From positions 43,994 through 107,993 of the forward strand of contig NZ_LMSL01000005.1 in the NCBI RefSeq assembly GCF_001428405.1: 64,000 nt of DNA, given 5' to 3'. The stretch is from Frateuria sp. Soil773. Lineage in GTDB: Bacteria; Pseudomonadota; Gammaproteobacteria; Xanthomonadales; Rhodanobacteraceae. The notes beneath the pieces were generated by a model, which ran no database searches, was not told where the DNA came from, and worked only from the letters and a program-made list of their open reading frames with translations. Below, piece after piece: positions 23,841 to 33,111 of this stretch; position 1 is the stretch's first letter, and each line of letters starts with the position of its first letter. The position numbers and the translations under genes were made by a program.

Positions 23841-26759
23841 CTAGAGCGGGACGGTCGCGGGCCTGGCCGACGCGCCCGCCGGCAGCCAGGCGCTGGCGGC
23901 CTTCGGCACCGCGAACAGGAAACCCTGGCCGTAGCGGCAGCCGACCCGCAGCAGCGCCTGGCGCTGGGTCTCCAGCTCGATGCCCTCGGCGATCACCCGC
24001 ATCTGCAGCGAGTCGGCCAGCACCTGGATCGCGCGGATGACGGCCAGGCCCTGGTTCTCGCCCTCGTCCGGCAGCTCGGTGATGAAGGAGCGGTCGATCT
24101 TCAGCGTCTCGAACGGGTACTGGTGCAGGTAGCTCAGCGAGGAGTAGCCGGTGCCGAAGTCGTCGAGCGCGATGCCGACGCCGTGGCCGCGCAGGTTGCC
24201 CAACATGCGCTTGACCTGTGCCGGGTTCTCCAGCAGCGCGCGCTCGGTCACCTCGATGCGGATGCACGGCGGCGGCACGCGGTGCTGCTCCAGCAGGGCG
24301 AGCAGGCGGGTGTCCAGGTCCGGCGAGCGGAAATGGCGGCCGGACACGTTGATGCTGATGAAGCCGTCGTCGCCGGCCAGTTGCGTGGCCTGGGCGAAGA
24401 CCTGCTCGAAGATCTGCCAGTCGATGCTTTCGGCGCAGCCGCTTTCCTCGGCCACCACCAGGAAGTCGCCGGGCAGCAGCAGGCCGCGCTCCGGGTGGTG
24501 CCAGCGCAGCAGGGCTTCGTAGCCGACGATGCGGCCGTCGGCGAGCGCCACGATCGGCTGGTAGAACGGCACGAACTCGTTGCGGCTCAGCGCGCGCCGC
24601 AGGTCGCCCTCCATCTCCAGCAGCGACAGCGCCTCGCGGCGCAGGCGGTCGTCGAACAGCGCGGCGCGGTGCCGGCCGGCGTCCTTGGCGCAGTACATCG
24701 CCGCGTCGGCGTCGCGCAACAACTCCTCGGGCTTCTGGTAGTGCGGGCCGGCCAGGGCGATGCCGATCGAGGCGGAGGTGAAGATTTCCTTGGCGCCGAG
24801 CCGGAACGGCGCCTGCAGCTCGCCGATGATGCGCTCGGCGATCTGCACCGCCTTGTGCCCGTCGGTGATGCCGTCGAGCATCACCGCGAACTCGTCGCCG
24901 CCCAGCCGCGCCACCACGTCGCGGGTCTTCAGGCAGGCGCGGATGCGGCCGCCGACCTGGAACAGCAGATCGTCGCCGATCAGGTGGCCGACCGAATCGT
25001 TGATCACCTTGAAGCGGTCCAGGTCGATGAACAGCACCGCGAACAGTTCCTGCGGATTGGCGTGGTAGCGCTGCAGCGACTGTTCCAGCCGCTGCAGCAG
25101 CAGGGTGCGGTTCGGCAGGCCGGTGAGCGAGTCGTGCAGCGTCTCGTACTTGAGCCTGCGCTCGACCCGCTCGCGCTCGGCGATCTGCTCGCGCAGGTCG
25201 CGGTTGGCCAGCGCCAGCGCGCGGGTGCGTTCGGTGACCCGGCGCTCCAGCCCGGCGTAGGCCTGCTTCAGCGATTCGGCCGAGTGCTTGCGCTGCAGCG
25301 CGTTGGCGATGTGGTAGCTGACGAAGGTGAGCAGCTCCTGGTCGCGCTCGTTGTAGGTGTGCTCGGGGTTGTAGCTCTGCACCACCAGCACGCCCATCAC
25401 CTGTTCGCCCCACACCAGCGGCACGCCCAGCCAGCACACCGAGCGGGCGCCGGTCTGGCTGATCTCGCCCAGGGCGACGAGCCGGCCCATCTCGCGCGGG
25501 TCGGCCAGCAGCGGCTTGCCGCTGCGCAGCACGTATTCGGTGGCGCCGCGGCCGTGCGAGCGGGGCGGGCGCACGTTGTCGATCTCGTCCACCGAATAGG
25601 GGAAGCGCAGTTGCCCGCTCTCCTCGTCGACCAGCGCGATGTAGAAATTGCGCGCATACAGCAGGCCGCCGATCACCCGGTGCACGGCGGCGTAGAAGTT
25701 GTCCAGGCCGTCGCTGGCGTTGGCCAGCTCGGCGATGCGGAACAGCGCGGCCTGCAGCCGTTCGCCGCGCTGGCGCTGCAGCACCTGCTGGCGCAGCACC
25801 CGGTTGGCCTCGCGCAGCGCCGCGGTGCGGTCGGCGACGCGCCGCTCCAGCTCGGCGTGGGCCTCGCGCCGTTCCAGCGCGGCCTGCACGTGCTGGGCCA
25901 CGTAGCCGAGCAGCTCGCGGTCGTGCTGGGTGTAGTGGGTGTCCGGCCGGTAGCTCTGCATCACGATGCCGCCGACCACGCGGCCTTCGCGCACCAGCGG
26001 CACGCCGAGCCAGTGCTCGCAGTGCGGGCCGAGCGGGACGAAGCGCTCGTGCAGCAGCGCGGCCAGCTCGTCGATCGAGCCCATCAGCGGCTTGCCTTCC
26101 CACAGCAGCAGGTTCCAGGTCAGGCTGTGGCGGAGCTCCTCCAGCGGAATGCTGCGGTCGGGCGGCGGCGGGTCCTGGTCGACGGTGTCGACGTAGTAGG
26201 GAAAGCGCACGCTGCCGGTGGCCGGGTCGTACAGCACGATGTAGAAGTTTTCCGCGTACATCAGGCTGCCGACGATGGCGTGCAGCGAGCGCATCATCTC
26301 GGTCATGTTGTGCCCGGTGCCGGCCTGCTCTGCGATCGCATAGAGCGCGCGTTGCAGGCGTTCGGCGAGGGCGAGCCGGGAGATCGCCTCGTACAGCCGG
26401 GTCGTCTCGGCCTGCTGGCGCAGCCGCACCGTCGCCATCCGGCCCAGCCAGCCCAGCAGCGCCTGCTGCGTCGCGCTCAGCGGCGCATGGGCGTGTTCCA
26501 GCACCAGGGCGCGCAGGCCCTGCGGGTCCTCGGCCAGCTCGACCCGCCCGGTGGGCGGAGTCCCGGAATCGGCGCCTGCGGGCGTCCCCCAGGCCAGCCG
26601 GCCCTCGATCCCGCAGAGGGCCAGGATGGATTCGCAGCCCTCCATCACGCTGGCCGCGTCCGGAGCGCTGAACAACTGCTCGATCGCCCCGTGCAACTGC
26701 GCAAGATCCTCCGTCGCCTGGGCGGGCGGTGGAACGCGCGTGGGTGAGACGAAGCTCAT
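23841..26759 (-). CDS. GAF-GAF-GGDEF-EAL cyclic-di-GMP signalling protein
   Basis: This 972-residue cytoplasmic protein has two GAF domains (about 125-290 and 325-495), a short helical linker, a GGDEF domain (about 545-710) and an EAL domain (about 720-960). The two GAF segments resemble each other, both containing YAxNFYI, an FPY.VD line and WLGVPLV, so they look like an internal duplication. The cyclase signature RLGGDEFAV is intact, and the phosphodiesterase shows YEALLRW and DDFGTGYSSLSYL, so both activities are possible. No membrane segment is seen. A phosphodiesterase regulated by the GGDEF and GAF ligands is the commonest outcome for such proteins. The ligand is unknown. Confidence 0.93.
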   Translation of the reverse strand: MSFVSPTRVPPPAQATEDLAQLHGAIEQLFSAPDAASVMEGCESILALCGIEGRLAWGTPAGADSGTPPTGRVELAEDPQGLRALVLEHAHAPLSATQQALLGWLGRMATVRLRQQAETTRLYEAISRLALAERLQRALYAIAEQAGTGHNMTEMMRSLHAIVGSLMYAENFYIVLYDPATGSVRFPYYVDTVDQDPPPPDRSIPLEELRHSLTWNLLLWEGKPLMGSIDELAALLHERFVPLGPHCEHWLGVPLVREGRVVGGIVMQSYRPDTHYTQHDRELLGYVAQHVQAALERREAHAELERRVADRTAALREANRVLRQQVLQRQRGERLQAALFRIAELANASDGLDNFYAAVHRVIGGLLYARNFYIALVDEESGQLRFPYSVDEIDNVRPPRSHGRGATEYVLRSGKPLLADPREMGRLVALGEISQTGARSVCWLGVPLVWGEQVMGVLVVQSYNPEHTYNERDQELLTFVSYHIANALQRKHSAESLKQAYAGLERRVTERTRALALANRDLREQIAERERVERRLKYETLHDSLTGLPNRTLLLQRLEQSLQRYHANPQELFAVLFIDLDRFKVINDSVGHLIGDDLLFQVGGRIRACLKTRDVVARLGGDEFAVMLDGITDGHKAVQIAERIIGELQAPFRLGAKEIFTSASIGIALAGPHYQKPEELLRDADAAMYCAKDAGRHRAALFDDRLRREALSLLEMEGDLRRALSRNEFVPFYQPIVALADGRIVGYEALLRWHHPERGLLLPGDFLVVAEESGCAESIDWQIFEQVFAQATQLAGDDGFISINVSGRHFRSPDLDTRLLALLEQHRVPPPCIRIEVTERALLENPAQVKRMLGNLRGHGVGIALDDFGTGYSSLSYLHQYPFETLKIDRSFITELPDEGENQGLAVIRAIQVLADSLQMRVIAEGIELETQRQALLRVGCRYGQGFLFAVPKAASAWLPAGASARPATVPL

Positions 26760-27010
26760 CGAGGTCTGTCCGTCCGGCAGGCAGAGTGGCGGGGCCGACT
26801 ATAGCTCGCGGCAATGTCGCATGGTTGCCGCCTGCCGGGGTGGAACCTGGGACATCGACCGGGGTCTGAACAGGCGGGATCTGTGGCCTGAGCCGCCTTT
26901 TCGGGCCAGTTCGGGGTGTTAGATAAAAGTAAAACGAGGTATGCTAGGGCCCGCATGCTCCCTGAGGGGGGAGCCCGAGCCTGTGTTCTCACCGGGGACG
27001 ACTGTTCACC

Positions 27011-27916
27011 ATGCGCCGCCTGCTTTCATTGCTGACCATGCTTATGCCGCTCGCCGCGGCAGGGCAGTCGCTGGGCGGTGACACGCATGCCATGGCGCAA
27101 CGCCTGCTGAACCAGGCGCCGGACCAGGTGACCGAGGTCAGCCCGGGCGTGGTGGTGCCGCTGTGGCGCGGCGCCGACGGGCAGTGGCTGGCGCTCCGGG
27201 CCGACGAACAGACGCCGGCGTCCGCGCAGCGCAAGGACGCCCCGCTGTCGTTCCACGTGGTCGATGCGAGCAGCGTGGTCTCCACCGGCCTGAACTACGG
27301 GCTGGATCCGCACCTGCAATTGCATGCCGACGTGAGCCAGCGTTCGTGGATCAACCGCTCGCCGCGCGTCGTCGGCAGCGAGGTGGGCGCCACCTACAAC
27401 AGCGGCCGCTACAGCCTGGGCCTCAGCGTGGGCGCGGCCAGCACGCCGAACAACAGCACGCTGCCGCGCGTGCTCCCCGGCGCGGCGCCAGGCGTCAACG
27501 GCCTGTACGACTTCGACAGCAGCGCCCATCTCAATGCGCGCGGCAGGCTGGCGCTGGACAGCAAGAGCGGGATCGACCTGGGCGCCAGCGTGGGCCGGAT
27601 CCACCTGCTGCCCGGCAACGTGCTCGGCATCAACACACTGGACCAGAAGGCGCTGAGCTTCGGCGTCGACCATGGCCCGCTCAGCGGCTCGATCGTCGGC
27701 CGCACCATGCAGCCGACCATCCCGGGCGGCCTCAACGCGGACAAGCGCTGGACCAGCATCGACCTGGGCGTCACCTGGCGGCTGCCGTGGCAGGGCGAGC
27801 TGAGCATCGGTGCGCAGAACGTGTGGTCTTCCGGCAGCGGTGCGGTGAATACGCCGGCCGGCCCGGAGCCGGACCAGTCGCGCACGCCCTACGTGCAGTA
27901 CCACCAGGATCTCTGA
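27011..27916 (+). CDS. Exported protein of unknown function, probably an outer-membrane beta-barrel
   Basis: I do not recognise the family. The 301-residue product begins with a signal peptide (MRRLLSLLTMLMPLAAAGQS, cleavage after AAG or AGQ). The rest alternates polar and hydrophobic residues in short strands with many Gly, Ser and Asn, for example GLNYGLDPHLQLHADVSQ, GRYSLGLSVGAAS, IDLGASVGRIHL and SIDLGVTWRLPWQGELSIGAQN. That pattern suits a small beta-barrel. It ends YVQYHQDL without the usual terminal Phe. The promoter region has TATGCT at 26940 and a GCTCCC/GGGAGC hairpin at 26957-26974. It stands alone, next to a composite repeat that begins directly after its stop. Confidence 0.6.
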   Translation: MRRLLSLLTMLMPLAAAGQSLGGDTHAMAQRLLNQAPDQVTEVSPGVVVPLWRGADGQWLALRADEQTPASAQRKDAPLSFHVVDASSVVSTGLNYGLDPHLQLHADVSQRSWINRSPRVVGSEVGATYNSGRYSLGLSVGAASTPNNSTLPRVLPGAAPGVNGLYDFDSSAHLNARGRLALDSKSGIDLGASVGRIHLLPGNVLGINTLDQKALSFGVDHGPLSGSIVGRTMQPTIPGGLNADKRWTSIDLGVTWRLPWQGELSIGAQNVWSSGSGAVNTPAGPEPDQSRTPYVQYHQDL

Positions 27917-28331
27917 GAGCCTGTTCAGAGTCTCCCTGCCGGATTGGAATCCCCTTCACGCTTCCCTCGTCATCCCTGCGGCCTTCAACGGACGCACGGT
28001 TGGTCAAGCGGGGGCGCTTTTCAAAGCCGTGGGGCTGGTCATCCAGCGACTTTCCCCCCAGAACCCTTGGAGGCACTGGATCCCAGCTTTCGCTGGGATG
28101 ACGCTTCGTAGGGGGATACCTGGGAGACTGGAATCTCCCTCACGTTCCCCGCTCGTCATTCCTGCGAAAGCAGGAATCCAGCGGCTTTCCCTTTCCCCCA
28201 AAGCCTAGAGGCACTGGATGACCAGCCCTACGGCTTTGAAAAGCGCCTCCTGCTTGACCGGCCCTGCGGCCGTTGAAAGCCGCTGGGATGACGCTTCATG
28301 GAGGGCACCTGGGAGGCTTTGAACAGGTTCT
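27917..28331. repeat. MITE-like composite interspersed repeat, copy A
   Basis: The stretch begins GAGCCTGTTCAGAGTCTCCC at the codon after the preceding stop and ends CCTGGGAGGCTTTGAACAGG TTC, the imperfect inverse. Inside are two palindromic cores (28076-28103 and 28154-28181, TCATTCCTGCGAAAGCAGGA), CGGCCCTGCGGCC-type segments and GCGCCTCCTGCTTGACC. The remaining bases to 28432 hold nothing recognisable. Copies C and D share the same termini and cores. Confidence 0.7.
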
Positions 28332-28432
28332 GACGGCGGTTCGCCGTTCGCCCGGATGAAAACGAAGACGCCGTCGCTATGCGATGGCGTCTTGCTTTCC
28401 GGGCCGGCGTTGCCCCTTGCCGGCAGGGCCGC

Positions 28433-29335
28433 TCAATCCTGCTTGCGCAGCCGCAGGTTGCCGCTGAAGGTCTCGATGTGGATCTTGCCGCGGCCGTCGC
28501 CGGCCTGGACGTCCAGCTCGCTGCCCGGGCCGTGCTCGTTCTTGCTCGGCGAGCCGAAATCGCTGCGCAGGTCGCCGCTGAACGTGCTGGCGTGGATGGC
28601 CGCGGAAGTCGCGGACGGCAACTGCAACTGCACGTCGCCGCTCATGTTGTCGATGGTGATGCTGCCCTCGGGGGCGAGGCCGCCGTTGAGCTGGACGTTG
28701 CCGGAGACAGAGCTGATGCTCAGTTTGCGCCAGGGGCCGCCGGTGGCCTGGATCCGCCCCGACACCGTCTGCAGCTCCGCTTCGCGGCCCAGGACGGGCG
28801 CCAGGATGTCGCCGCTGACGGTCTGCAGGTTGGCGCGTTCCGCGTGGCCGGCAAGCTCGACGCTGCCGCTGACGCTTTCGACGTCGAGCGAGGGCGTGCG
28901 CGCGTTGATGCGGGCGCGGCCGCTGACCGAGTTCACCTCGATGGTGCCGCCGTCGGTGCCGTCGATGCCGAGGGTCGCGCTGACCACGTCGACGTCGAGC
29001 GAGGCGGCCTTGGGCACGCGCAGTTCCAGCGCGCTGGCGCCCATCGCGTTGTCGCTGCCCCAGTTGAGCCAGCCGGACCTGCCCTGCGCCTCCACCTTGA
29101 TCGACAGGTCGCCCTTGTCGCCGACGATCTCCAGCGGCTTGGCGCCGTCGCCGAGCCGGCCGGTGACCTGGACCTCGTTGCGGTCCCATGCGGTGATCGT
29201 GACCGATCCCTTGATGTTGCTCACGCTGACGTGCGCGTTGGGCGTCGCGTCGTGGCGCAGGTTGATCGGCGTGTCGGCCAGCGCCTGGCCGATGCACAGG
29301 CTGAGCAGCAGCGGGAGATAGCGGGCGGTTTTCAT
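28433..29335 (-). CDS. Exported DUF4097-type beta-repeat protein
   Basis: This is a 300-residue secreted protein. The signal peptide MKTARYLPLLLSLCIGQALA is followed by a right-handed beta-rich domain with repeated short strands such as VSVSNIKGSVTITAWDRNEVQVTG, IEVNSVSGRARINA, LDVESVSGSVELAG, LQTVSGDILAPV and ISSVSGNVQLNG. This SVSG-type repeat is typical of the DUF4097 (YvlB-like) family, whose molecular function is unknown but which is often under ECF sigma control. ATG 29335 has AGGAAA upstream. It is the third gene after an ECF sigma factor and its putative anti-sigma factor, with 17 bases between stop and start, so it is probably part of that stress operon. Confidence 0.85.
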   Translation of the reverse strand: MKTARYLPLLLSLCIGQALADTPINLRHDATPNAHVSVSNIKGSVTITAWDRNEVQVTGRLGDGAKPLEIVGDKGDLSIKVEAQGRSGWLNWGSDNAMGASALELRVPKAASLDVDVVSATLGIDGTDGGTIEVNSVSGRARINARTPSLDVESVSGSVELAGHAERANLQTVSGDILAPVLGREAELQTVSGRIQATGGPWRKLSISSVSGNVQLNGGLAPEGSITIDNMSGDVQLQLPSATSAAIHASTFSGDLRSDFGSPSKNEHGPGSELDVQAGDGRGKIHIETFSGNLRLRKQD

Positions 29336-29352
29336 CGTGTTTCCTCGGGTGT

Positions 29353-29799
29353 TCAGCCGGCCTGGTCGAGACGGCGCAGATAGGATTGCTGCTGTTCGTT
29401 GCGGTTGAGAAGGCGCTGCAGCGCGCCGGAGTGGGGCGCCTGCTGAAGGGCCTGCTGCAGCTCCATGCGGGCGGCGTCCAGTTCGATGGCGGCGCCGGCC
29501 AGGCGCGGGTCTTCCGGCTTCCACGGCGGCACGCCCGCCGGAGCGGTGTTGGCGACCGGGGCGGAAGGCGCATGGCGGGTCTGCTGCAGCGAGAGTCCCA
29601 GCGCGAGCAGGGTCAGTCCCGCGAAGCCGGCGGCGAGCAGCCACGGCGACCGGTTGGAGGCGGGGCGGCGGGCGATGGGCGCGGCGGCGGGCGCCGGTTC
29701 GGCATCCAGCGCGGCTTCGATCTGCGGCCACAGGTCGCGGCGGGGCGCGACGGGGGCATGCAGGTCGCGCAGCTGGCGGCGCCACTCGAATTCGTTCAT
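29353..29799 (-). CDS. Putative membrane-anchored anti-sigma factor
   Basis: This 148-residue single-pass membrane protein has a short cytoplasmic N-terminus (FEWRRQLRDLHAPVAPRRDLWPQIEAAL), one helix (about residues 50-70, WLLAAGFAGLTLLALGLSL) and a periplasmic part rich in Ala/Gln. Its ATG overlaps the stop of the upstream ECF sigma gene (ATGA), the usual sigma/anti-sigma arrangement. No zinc-binding HxxxCxxC motif is visible, so it would be a non-ZAS type. The role comes from position, topology and size, not from a domain hit. The DUF4097 gene follows. Confidence 0.65.
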   Translation of the reverse strand: MNEFEWRRQLRDLHAPVAPRRDLWPQIEAALDAEPAPAAAPIARRPASNRSPWLLAAGFAGLTLLALGLSLQQTRHAPSAPVANTAPAGVPPWKPEDPRLAGAAIELDAARMELQQALQQAPHSGALQRLLNRNEQQQSYLRRLDQAG

Positions 29800-30344
29800 G
29801 AGCGTTCTCCAAGAATCTTGCGCAGCAGGCCGCGGGCGCGATGCAGCTGCGCCTTCGACGTACCCGTTGCCATGTCCAGCTCGGCGGCGATTTCCTCGTG
29901 CCGCCAGCCTTCGACGTCGTGCAGCACCAGCACCGCGCGCGCCCGCGGCGGCAGCCGGGCGATGGCGCGTTCCAGCTCCTCGCGCTCGGCCGCGCAGAAG
30001 GGGACTTCGCCCTGTTCCGGCAGGCTGTCCTCGTCCACGAAGCCGACCGGGTGGGCGTTGCGGGCGCGGATGTCCATCAGCGCCACGTTCACCGCGAGGC
30101 GATACAGCCAGGTGCCGAACGCGCTCTCGTGGCGGAATTCGCCGAGCTTCTGCCAGGCGCGCACGAAGGCGTCCTGGGTGAGGTCCTCGGCGCGCGCGTG
30201 GTCGTAGCCGGCCAGGCGGTAGAGCGCCCCGTAGATACGGTCGACGTGCAGCCGGTAGAGCCGCTGGAAGGCATGCCGGTCGCCGCCGGCGGCGGCACGG
30301 ACGTCGTCGGTATCCGTGGGCAGCGCGTCGGGCGCTGGCGACAT
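29796..30344 (-). CDS. ECF-family RNA polymerase sigma factor
   Basis: The 182-residue sigma-70 factor has only regions 2 and 4. Region 2 is AFQRLYRLHVDRIYGALYRLAGYDHARAEDLTQDAFVRAWQKL, with the DLTQDAF promoter-melting motif. Region 4 is IARLPPRARAVLVLHDVEGWRHEEIAAELDMATGTSKAQLHRARGLL. ATG 30344 follows GGAAA. ATG 30377 would add eleven residues. It heads an operon with the overlapping anti-sigma-like gene and the DUF4097 protein. It likely recognises its own promoter, but I could not identify a repeated -35/-10 pattern. Confidence 0.93.
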   Translation of the reverse strand: MSPAPDALPTDTDDVRAAAGGDRHAFQRLYRLHVDRIYGALYRLAGYDHARAEDLTQDAFVRAWQKLGEFRHESAFGTWLYRLAVNVALMDIRARNAHPVGFVDEDSLPEQGEVPFCAAEREELERAIARLPPRARAVLVLHDVEGWRHEEIAAELDMATGTSKAQLHRARGLLRKILGERS

Positions 30345-30420
30345 GGCGTTTCCGGTGGCTAGGCAGGCGCTGATCATCTTGCCAGCTTGGATGCCTTGGC
30401 AACCGGAAAGGTTTGAAACG

Positions 30421-30450
30421 GCGAAGCCGGTGGCGGGCCACCGGCTTCGC
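30421..30450 (-). terminator. Probable terminator after pckG
   Basis: A perfect 13-bp stem, GCGAAGCCGGTGG with CCACCGGCTTCGC around a 4-base loop, lies 18 bases past the pckG stop. On the minus strand it is followed by CGTTTC, a weak T tract. Confidence 0.65.
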
Positions 30451-30467
30451 GTGCGCTGCGTCCGCGT

Positions 30468-32258
30468 TCAGGCCGTGGCGGCGCGCGGCTCGGCGGTGGC
30501 GGCCAGTGCGGCGGCGACCCGCTGCTGTTCCTGGCGCAGGCGCTCGGGCAGGCGCGGCGAGAAGCTTTCCAGGTACTCGCCGATGGCGTCCAGCTCGGAA
30601 CGCCAGTTGGCCGTGTCGACTTCCAGCAGCTCGTCCAGCGCGCCCGGCGGCAGGTCGAGGCCGTCCAGCTTCAGCTCGCCGGCCGCGGGCAGGGTACCGA
30701 TCGGCGTCTGCACGCCGCTGGCCTTGCCTTCGACGCGGCCGATCATCCACTCCAGCACGCGCAGGTTGTCGCCGAAGCCCGGCCACAGGAATTTGCCGTC
30801 CTTGCCCTTGCGGAACCAGTTGACGTGGAAGACCTTCGGCAGCTTCGAGCCCGGTTTGTCGAACGACAGCCAGTGCGCGAAGTAGTCGCCGTAGTGGTAG
30901 CCGGCGAACGGCTTCATCGCCATCGGGTCGCGGCGCAGCACGCCGACCGCGCCGGTGGCCGCGGCGGTGGTTTCCGAGCCCATCGCGGCGCCCATCAGCA
31001 CGCCGTGCGCCCAGTCGCGCGCTTCCATCACCAGCGGCAGCAGCGAGGGGCGGCGGCCGCCGAACACGATCGCGCTGATCGGCACGCCCTGCGCGTCCTC
31101 GGCCTTCTCCGACCAGGTGGGGCACTGCCTGGCGCTCACCGTGAAGCGCGAGTTGGGATGCGCGGCCGGGCCGTTGGCCGGGTCGTAGGGCCGGCCCTGC
31201 CAGTCGGTGACCGGCGTGCCGGGCAGGCCTTCCCACCAGGGCTGGTTGTCGGCGGTGACGGCGACGTTGGTGAAGATGGTGTCGCGGGCGATGCTCTTGA
31301 GCGCGTTCGAGTTGGTCGCCGTGCTGGTGCCCGGCGCCACGCCGAAGAAGCCGGCTTCCGGGTTGATCGCGTACAGGCGGCCGTCGGCGCCGGGACGCAT
31401 CCAGCAGATGTCGTCGCCCACCGTCCACACCTTCCAGCCGTCGCGGCGGTAGCCTTCCGGCGGGATCAGCATGGCCAGGTTGGTCTTGCCGCAGGCGGAC
31501 GGGAAAGCGGCGGCGATGTAGTGCGTTTCGCCCTGCGGGTTCTCGATGCCCACGATCAGCATGTGCTCGGCCAGCCAGCCCTCGGTGCGGGCCTGGTGCG
31601 AGGCGATGCGCAGCGCATGGCACTTCTTGCCGAGCAGGGCGTTGCCGCCGTAGCCGGAGCCGTAGGACTGGATCGTCAGCTCCTCGGGGAAGTGCATGAT
31701 GAAGCGGCGCTCCGGGTCCAGCTCGCCGGTGGAGTGCAGGCCCTTCACGAACACGCCGTCCGAGAGCAGGCCCTCGCGCTCGATGCGCTCCTGCGCGGCC
31801 TTGCCCATGCGGGTCATGATCTTCATGTTGGCGACCACGTAGGGGCTGTCGGTGATCTCCACGCCACAGCGCGACAGCGGCGAGTCGATCGGGCCCATGC
31901 AGTACGGGATCACGTACATGGTGCGGCCTTCCATGCAGCCGTCGAACAGCGCGTCCATCTTGGCGTGCGCTTCGGCCGGGTCCATCCAGTGGTTGTTCGG
32001 GCCGGCGTCGTCGCGGTTCCCGTGGCAGACGAAGGTGAGGTGCTCGACCCGGGCCACGTCCGAAGGGCTGGAACGATGCAGGTAGCAGCCCGGATGGGTC
32101 TGCTGGTTAAGCTCGATCAGGTCGCCGGTACCCAGCATCTGCTGCACGAGCTGCCGGTATTCGGCCTCGGAGCCGTCGCACCAGTGGACCTGCGCGGGGC
32201 GTGTCAGTGCCGCTACCTCGTTCACCCATCGCTCGAGCGCTTCCAGCTTGCTGGTCAT
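30468..32258 (-). CDS. pckG: Phosphoenolpyruvate carboxykinase (GTP)
   Basis: This GTP-dependent PEPCK interconverts oxaloacetate and PEP in gluconeogenesis. The 596-residue length and motifs fit: the P-loop FPSACGKTNLAMLIPP with the reactive cysteine, SYGSGYGGNALLGKKCHALRIAS, VGDDICWMRPG, INPEAGFFGVAPGTS and FGGRRPSLLPLV. ATG 32258 (MTSKLEALERWVNEV) has GAGGA at the right distance, so the longer frame upstream is rejected. It is monocistronic, with a hairpin after its stop and a divergent-facing terminator of the TetR gene upstream. It provides the gluconeogenic exit for growth on fatty or amino acids. Confidence 0.98.
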   Translation of the reverse strand: MTSKLEALERWVNEVAALTRPAQVHWCDGSEAEYRQLVQQMLGTGDLIELNQQTHPGCYLHRSSPSDVARVEHLTFVCHGNRDDAGPNNHWMDPAEAHAKMDALFDGCMEGRTMYVIPYCMGPIDSPLSRCGVEITDSPYVVANMKIMTRMGKAAQERIEREGLLSDGVFVKGLHSTGELDPERRFIMHFPEELTIQSYGSGYGGNALLGKKCHALRIASHQARTEGWLAEHMLIVGIENPQGETHYIAAAFPSACGKTNLAMLIPPEGYRRDGWKVWTVGDDICWMRPGADGRLYAINPEAGFFGVAPGTSTATNSNALKSIARDTIFTNVAVTADNQPWWEGLPGTPVTDWQGRPYDPANGPAAHPNSRFTVSARQCPTWSEKAEDAQGVPISAIVFGGRRPSLLPLVMEARDWAHGVLMGAAMGSETTAAATGAVGVLRRDPMAMKPFAGYHYGDYFAHWLSFDKPGSKLPKVFHVNWFRKGKDGKFLWPGFGDNLRVLEWMIGRVEGKASGVQTPIGTLPAAGELKLDGLDLPPGALDELLEVDTANWRSELDAIGEYLESFSPRLPERLRQEQQRVAAALAATAEPRAATA

Positions 32259-32340
32259 TGTGTCCTCGTAAGGTCTTAGGAAAAAAAGTATCTGGAACGG
32301 TAATTTGCGTGCACTGGTATTGCAAGTCTGCATGCAGCAG

Positions 32341-32362
32341 AAAACGGCGCCGGATGGCGCCG
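32341..32362 (-). terminator. Probable terminator after the TetR gene
   Basis: On the minus strand the GGCGCC-ATCC-GGCGCC hairpin, extended by flanking C/G pairs, is followed by TTTTC. It lies about 70 bases beyond the TetR stop and upstream of pckG. Confidence 0.6.
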
Positions 32363-32430
32363 CTGCAAGGTGTGCGCAGGGGAGCGGTTCCACGCGCGCC
32401 GCGGTTCGCGGAGCGCGCGGACAGGGGGCC

Positions 32431-33009
32431 TCAGGCCGGGATCAGGGTCGCGATCATGTGTTCCACGTAGGCGTCGAAGTCCTCGTGGCTGATCCGCGGC
32501 AGGCCCAGGGTGAAGTTCAATTGCAGGAAGCCGACGTAGGCGGCATAGGTGAGCCGGGCCCGGTTGACGGCCTCGGCCGGCGGCAGCCCGGCCTCGCGGA
32601 ACGCGACGGTGAGGAACTCGGTGCGCCGCTGCGATACGCGCGCCATCACCGGCACCACCTGCGGGTGGTCCAGCGCCTTCAGCAGCGCGGCGTAGACGCG
32701 GTGCGGCTGCAGCTCGTGGGCGACCCGGCGGAACAGCTCGGGCAGGCGCACGCGCGGATCGGGGATCGATTCGATCTGGCTGATCACCTCGCGCTCGCCG
32801 TACTGCTCCCAGCGTTCCAGGGCGGCCTGCAGCAGCGCCTCGCGGGTGCGGAAGTGCCAGTAGAAGCTGCCCTTGGTCACGCCCAGCCGGCGGGCCAGGG
32901 CCTCGACGGCCAGGGCGCCCACGCCTTGCTCGGCGATCAGGACGAGGGCGGCGTCTTCCCAATCCTCGGCGGACAGGCGCGTGCGTTCCGGTTTGCTGCT
33001 GGCGTTCAT
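32431..33009 (-). CDS. TetR-family transcriptional regulator
   Basis: This 192-residue regulator has an N-terminal helix-turn-helix, WEDAALVLIAEQGVGALAVEALARRLGVTKGSFYWHFRTREALLQAAL, the canonical TetR DNA-binding region (about residues 15-60). The C-terminal ligand domain includes RVYAALLKALDHPQVVPVMARVSQRR. It is divergent from the hydrolase-fadE pair across 139 bases. That gap holds a CCATAC-N6-GTATGG palindrome overlapping the likely start of the hydrolase transcript, so local repression is likely. The inducer may be an acyl-CoA or lipid-derived compound, inferred only from the neighbours. Confidence 0.92.
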   Translation of the reverse strand: MNASSKPERTRLSAEDWEDAALVLIAEQGVGALAVEALARRLGVTKGSFYWHFRTREALLQAALERWEQYGEREVISQIESIPDPRVRLPELFRRVAHELQPHRVYAALLKALDHPQVVPVMARVSQRRTEFLTVAFREAGLPPAEAVNRARLTYAAYVGFLQLNFTLGLPRISHEDFDAYVEHMIATLIPA

Positions 33010-33111
33010 TCGGCAATGGTAGCCCCAGTCCCCGGCTTTGCAATGCGAGCCGCCCCGGCCGGCCGGTTCCCCGCTCGATCGGGACAGGAGCGCAGAGCCG
33101 GGCAGGTCGTA

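Noticed and set aside
24123..26747. Plus-strand 874-codon frame opposite GAF-GAF-GGDEF-EAL
   Set aside because: The minus strand encodes intact GGDEF and EAL motifs; the plus frame is Gln/His/Arg-rich without domains.
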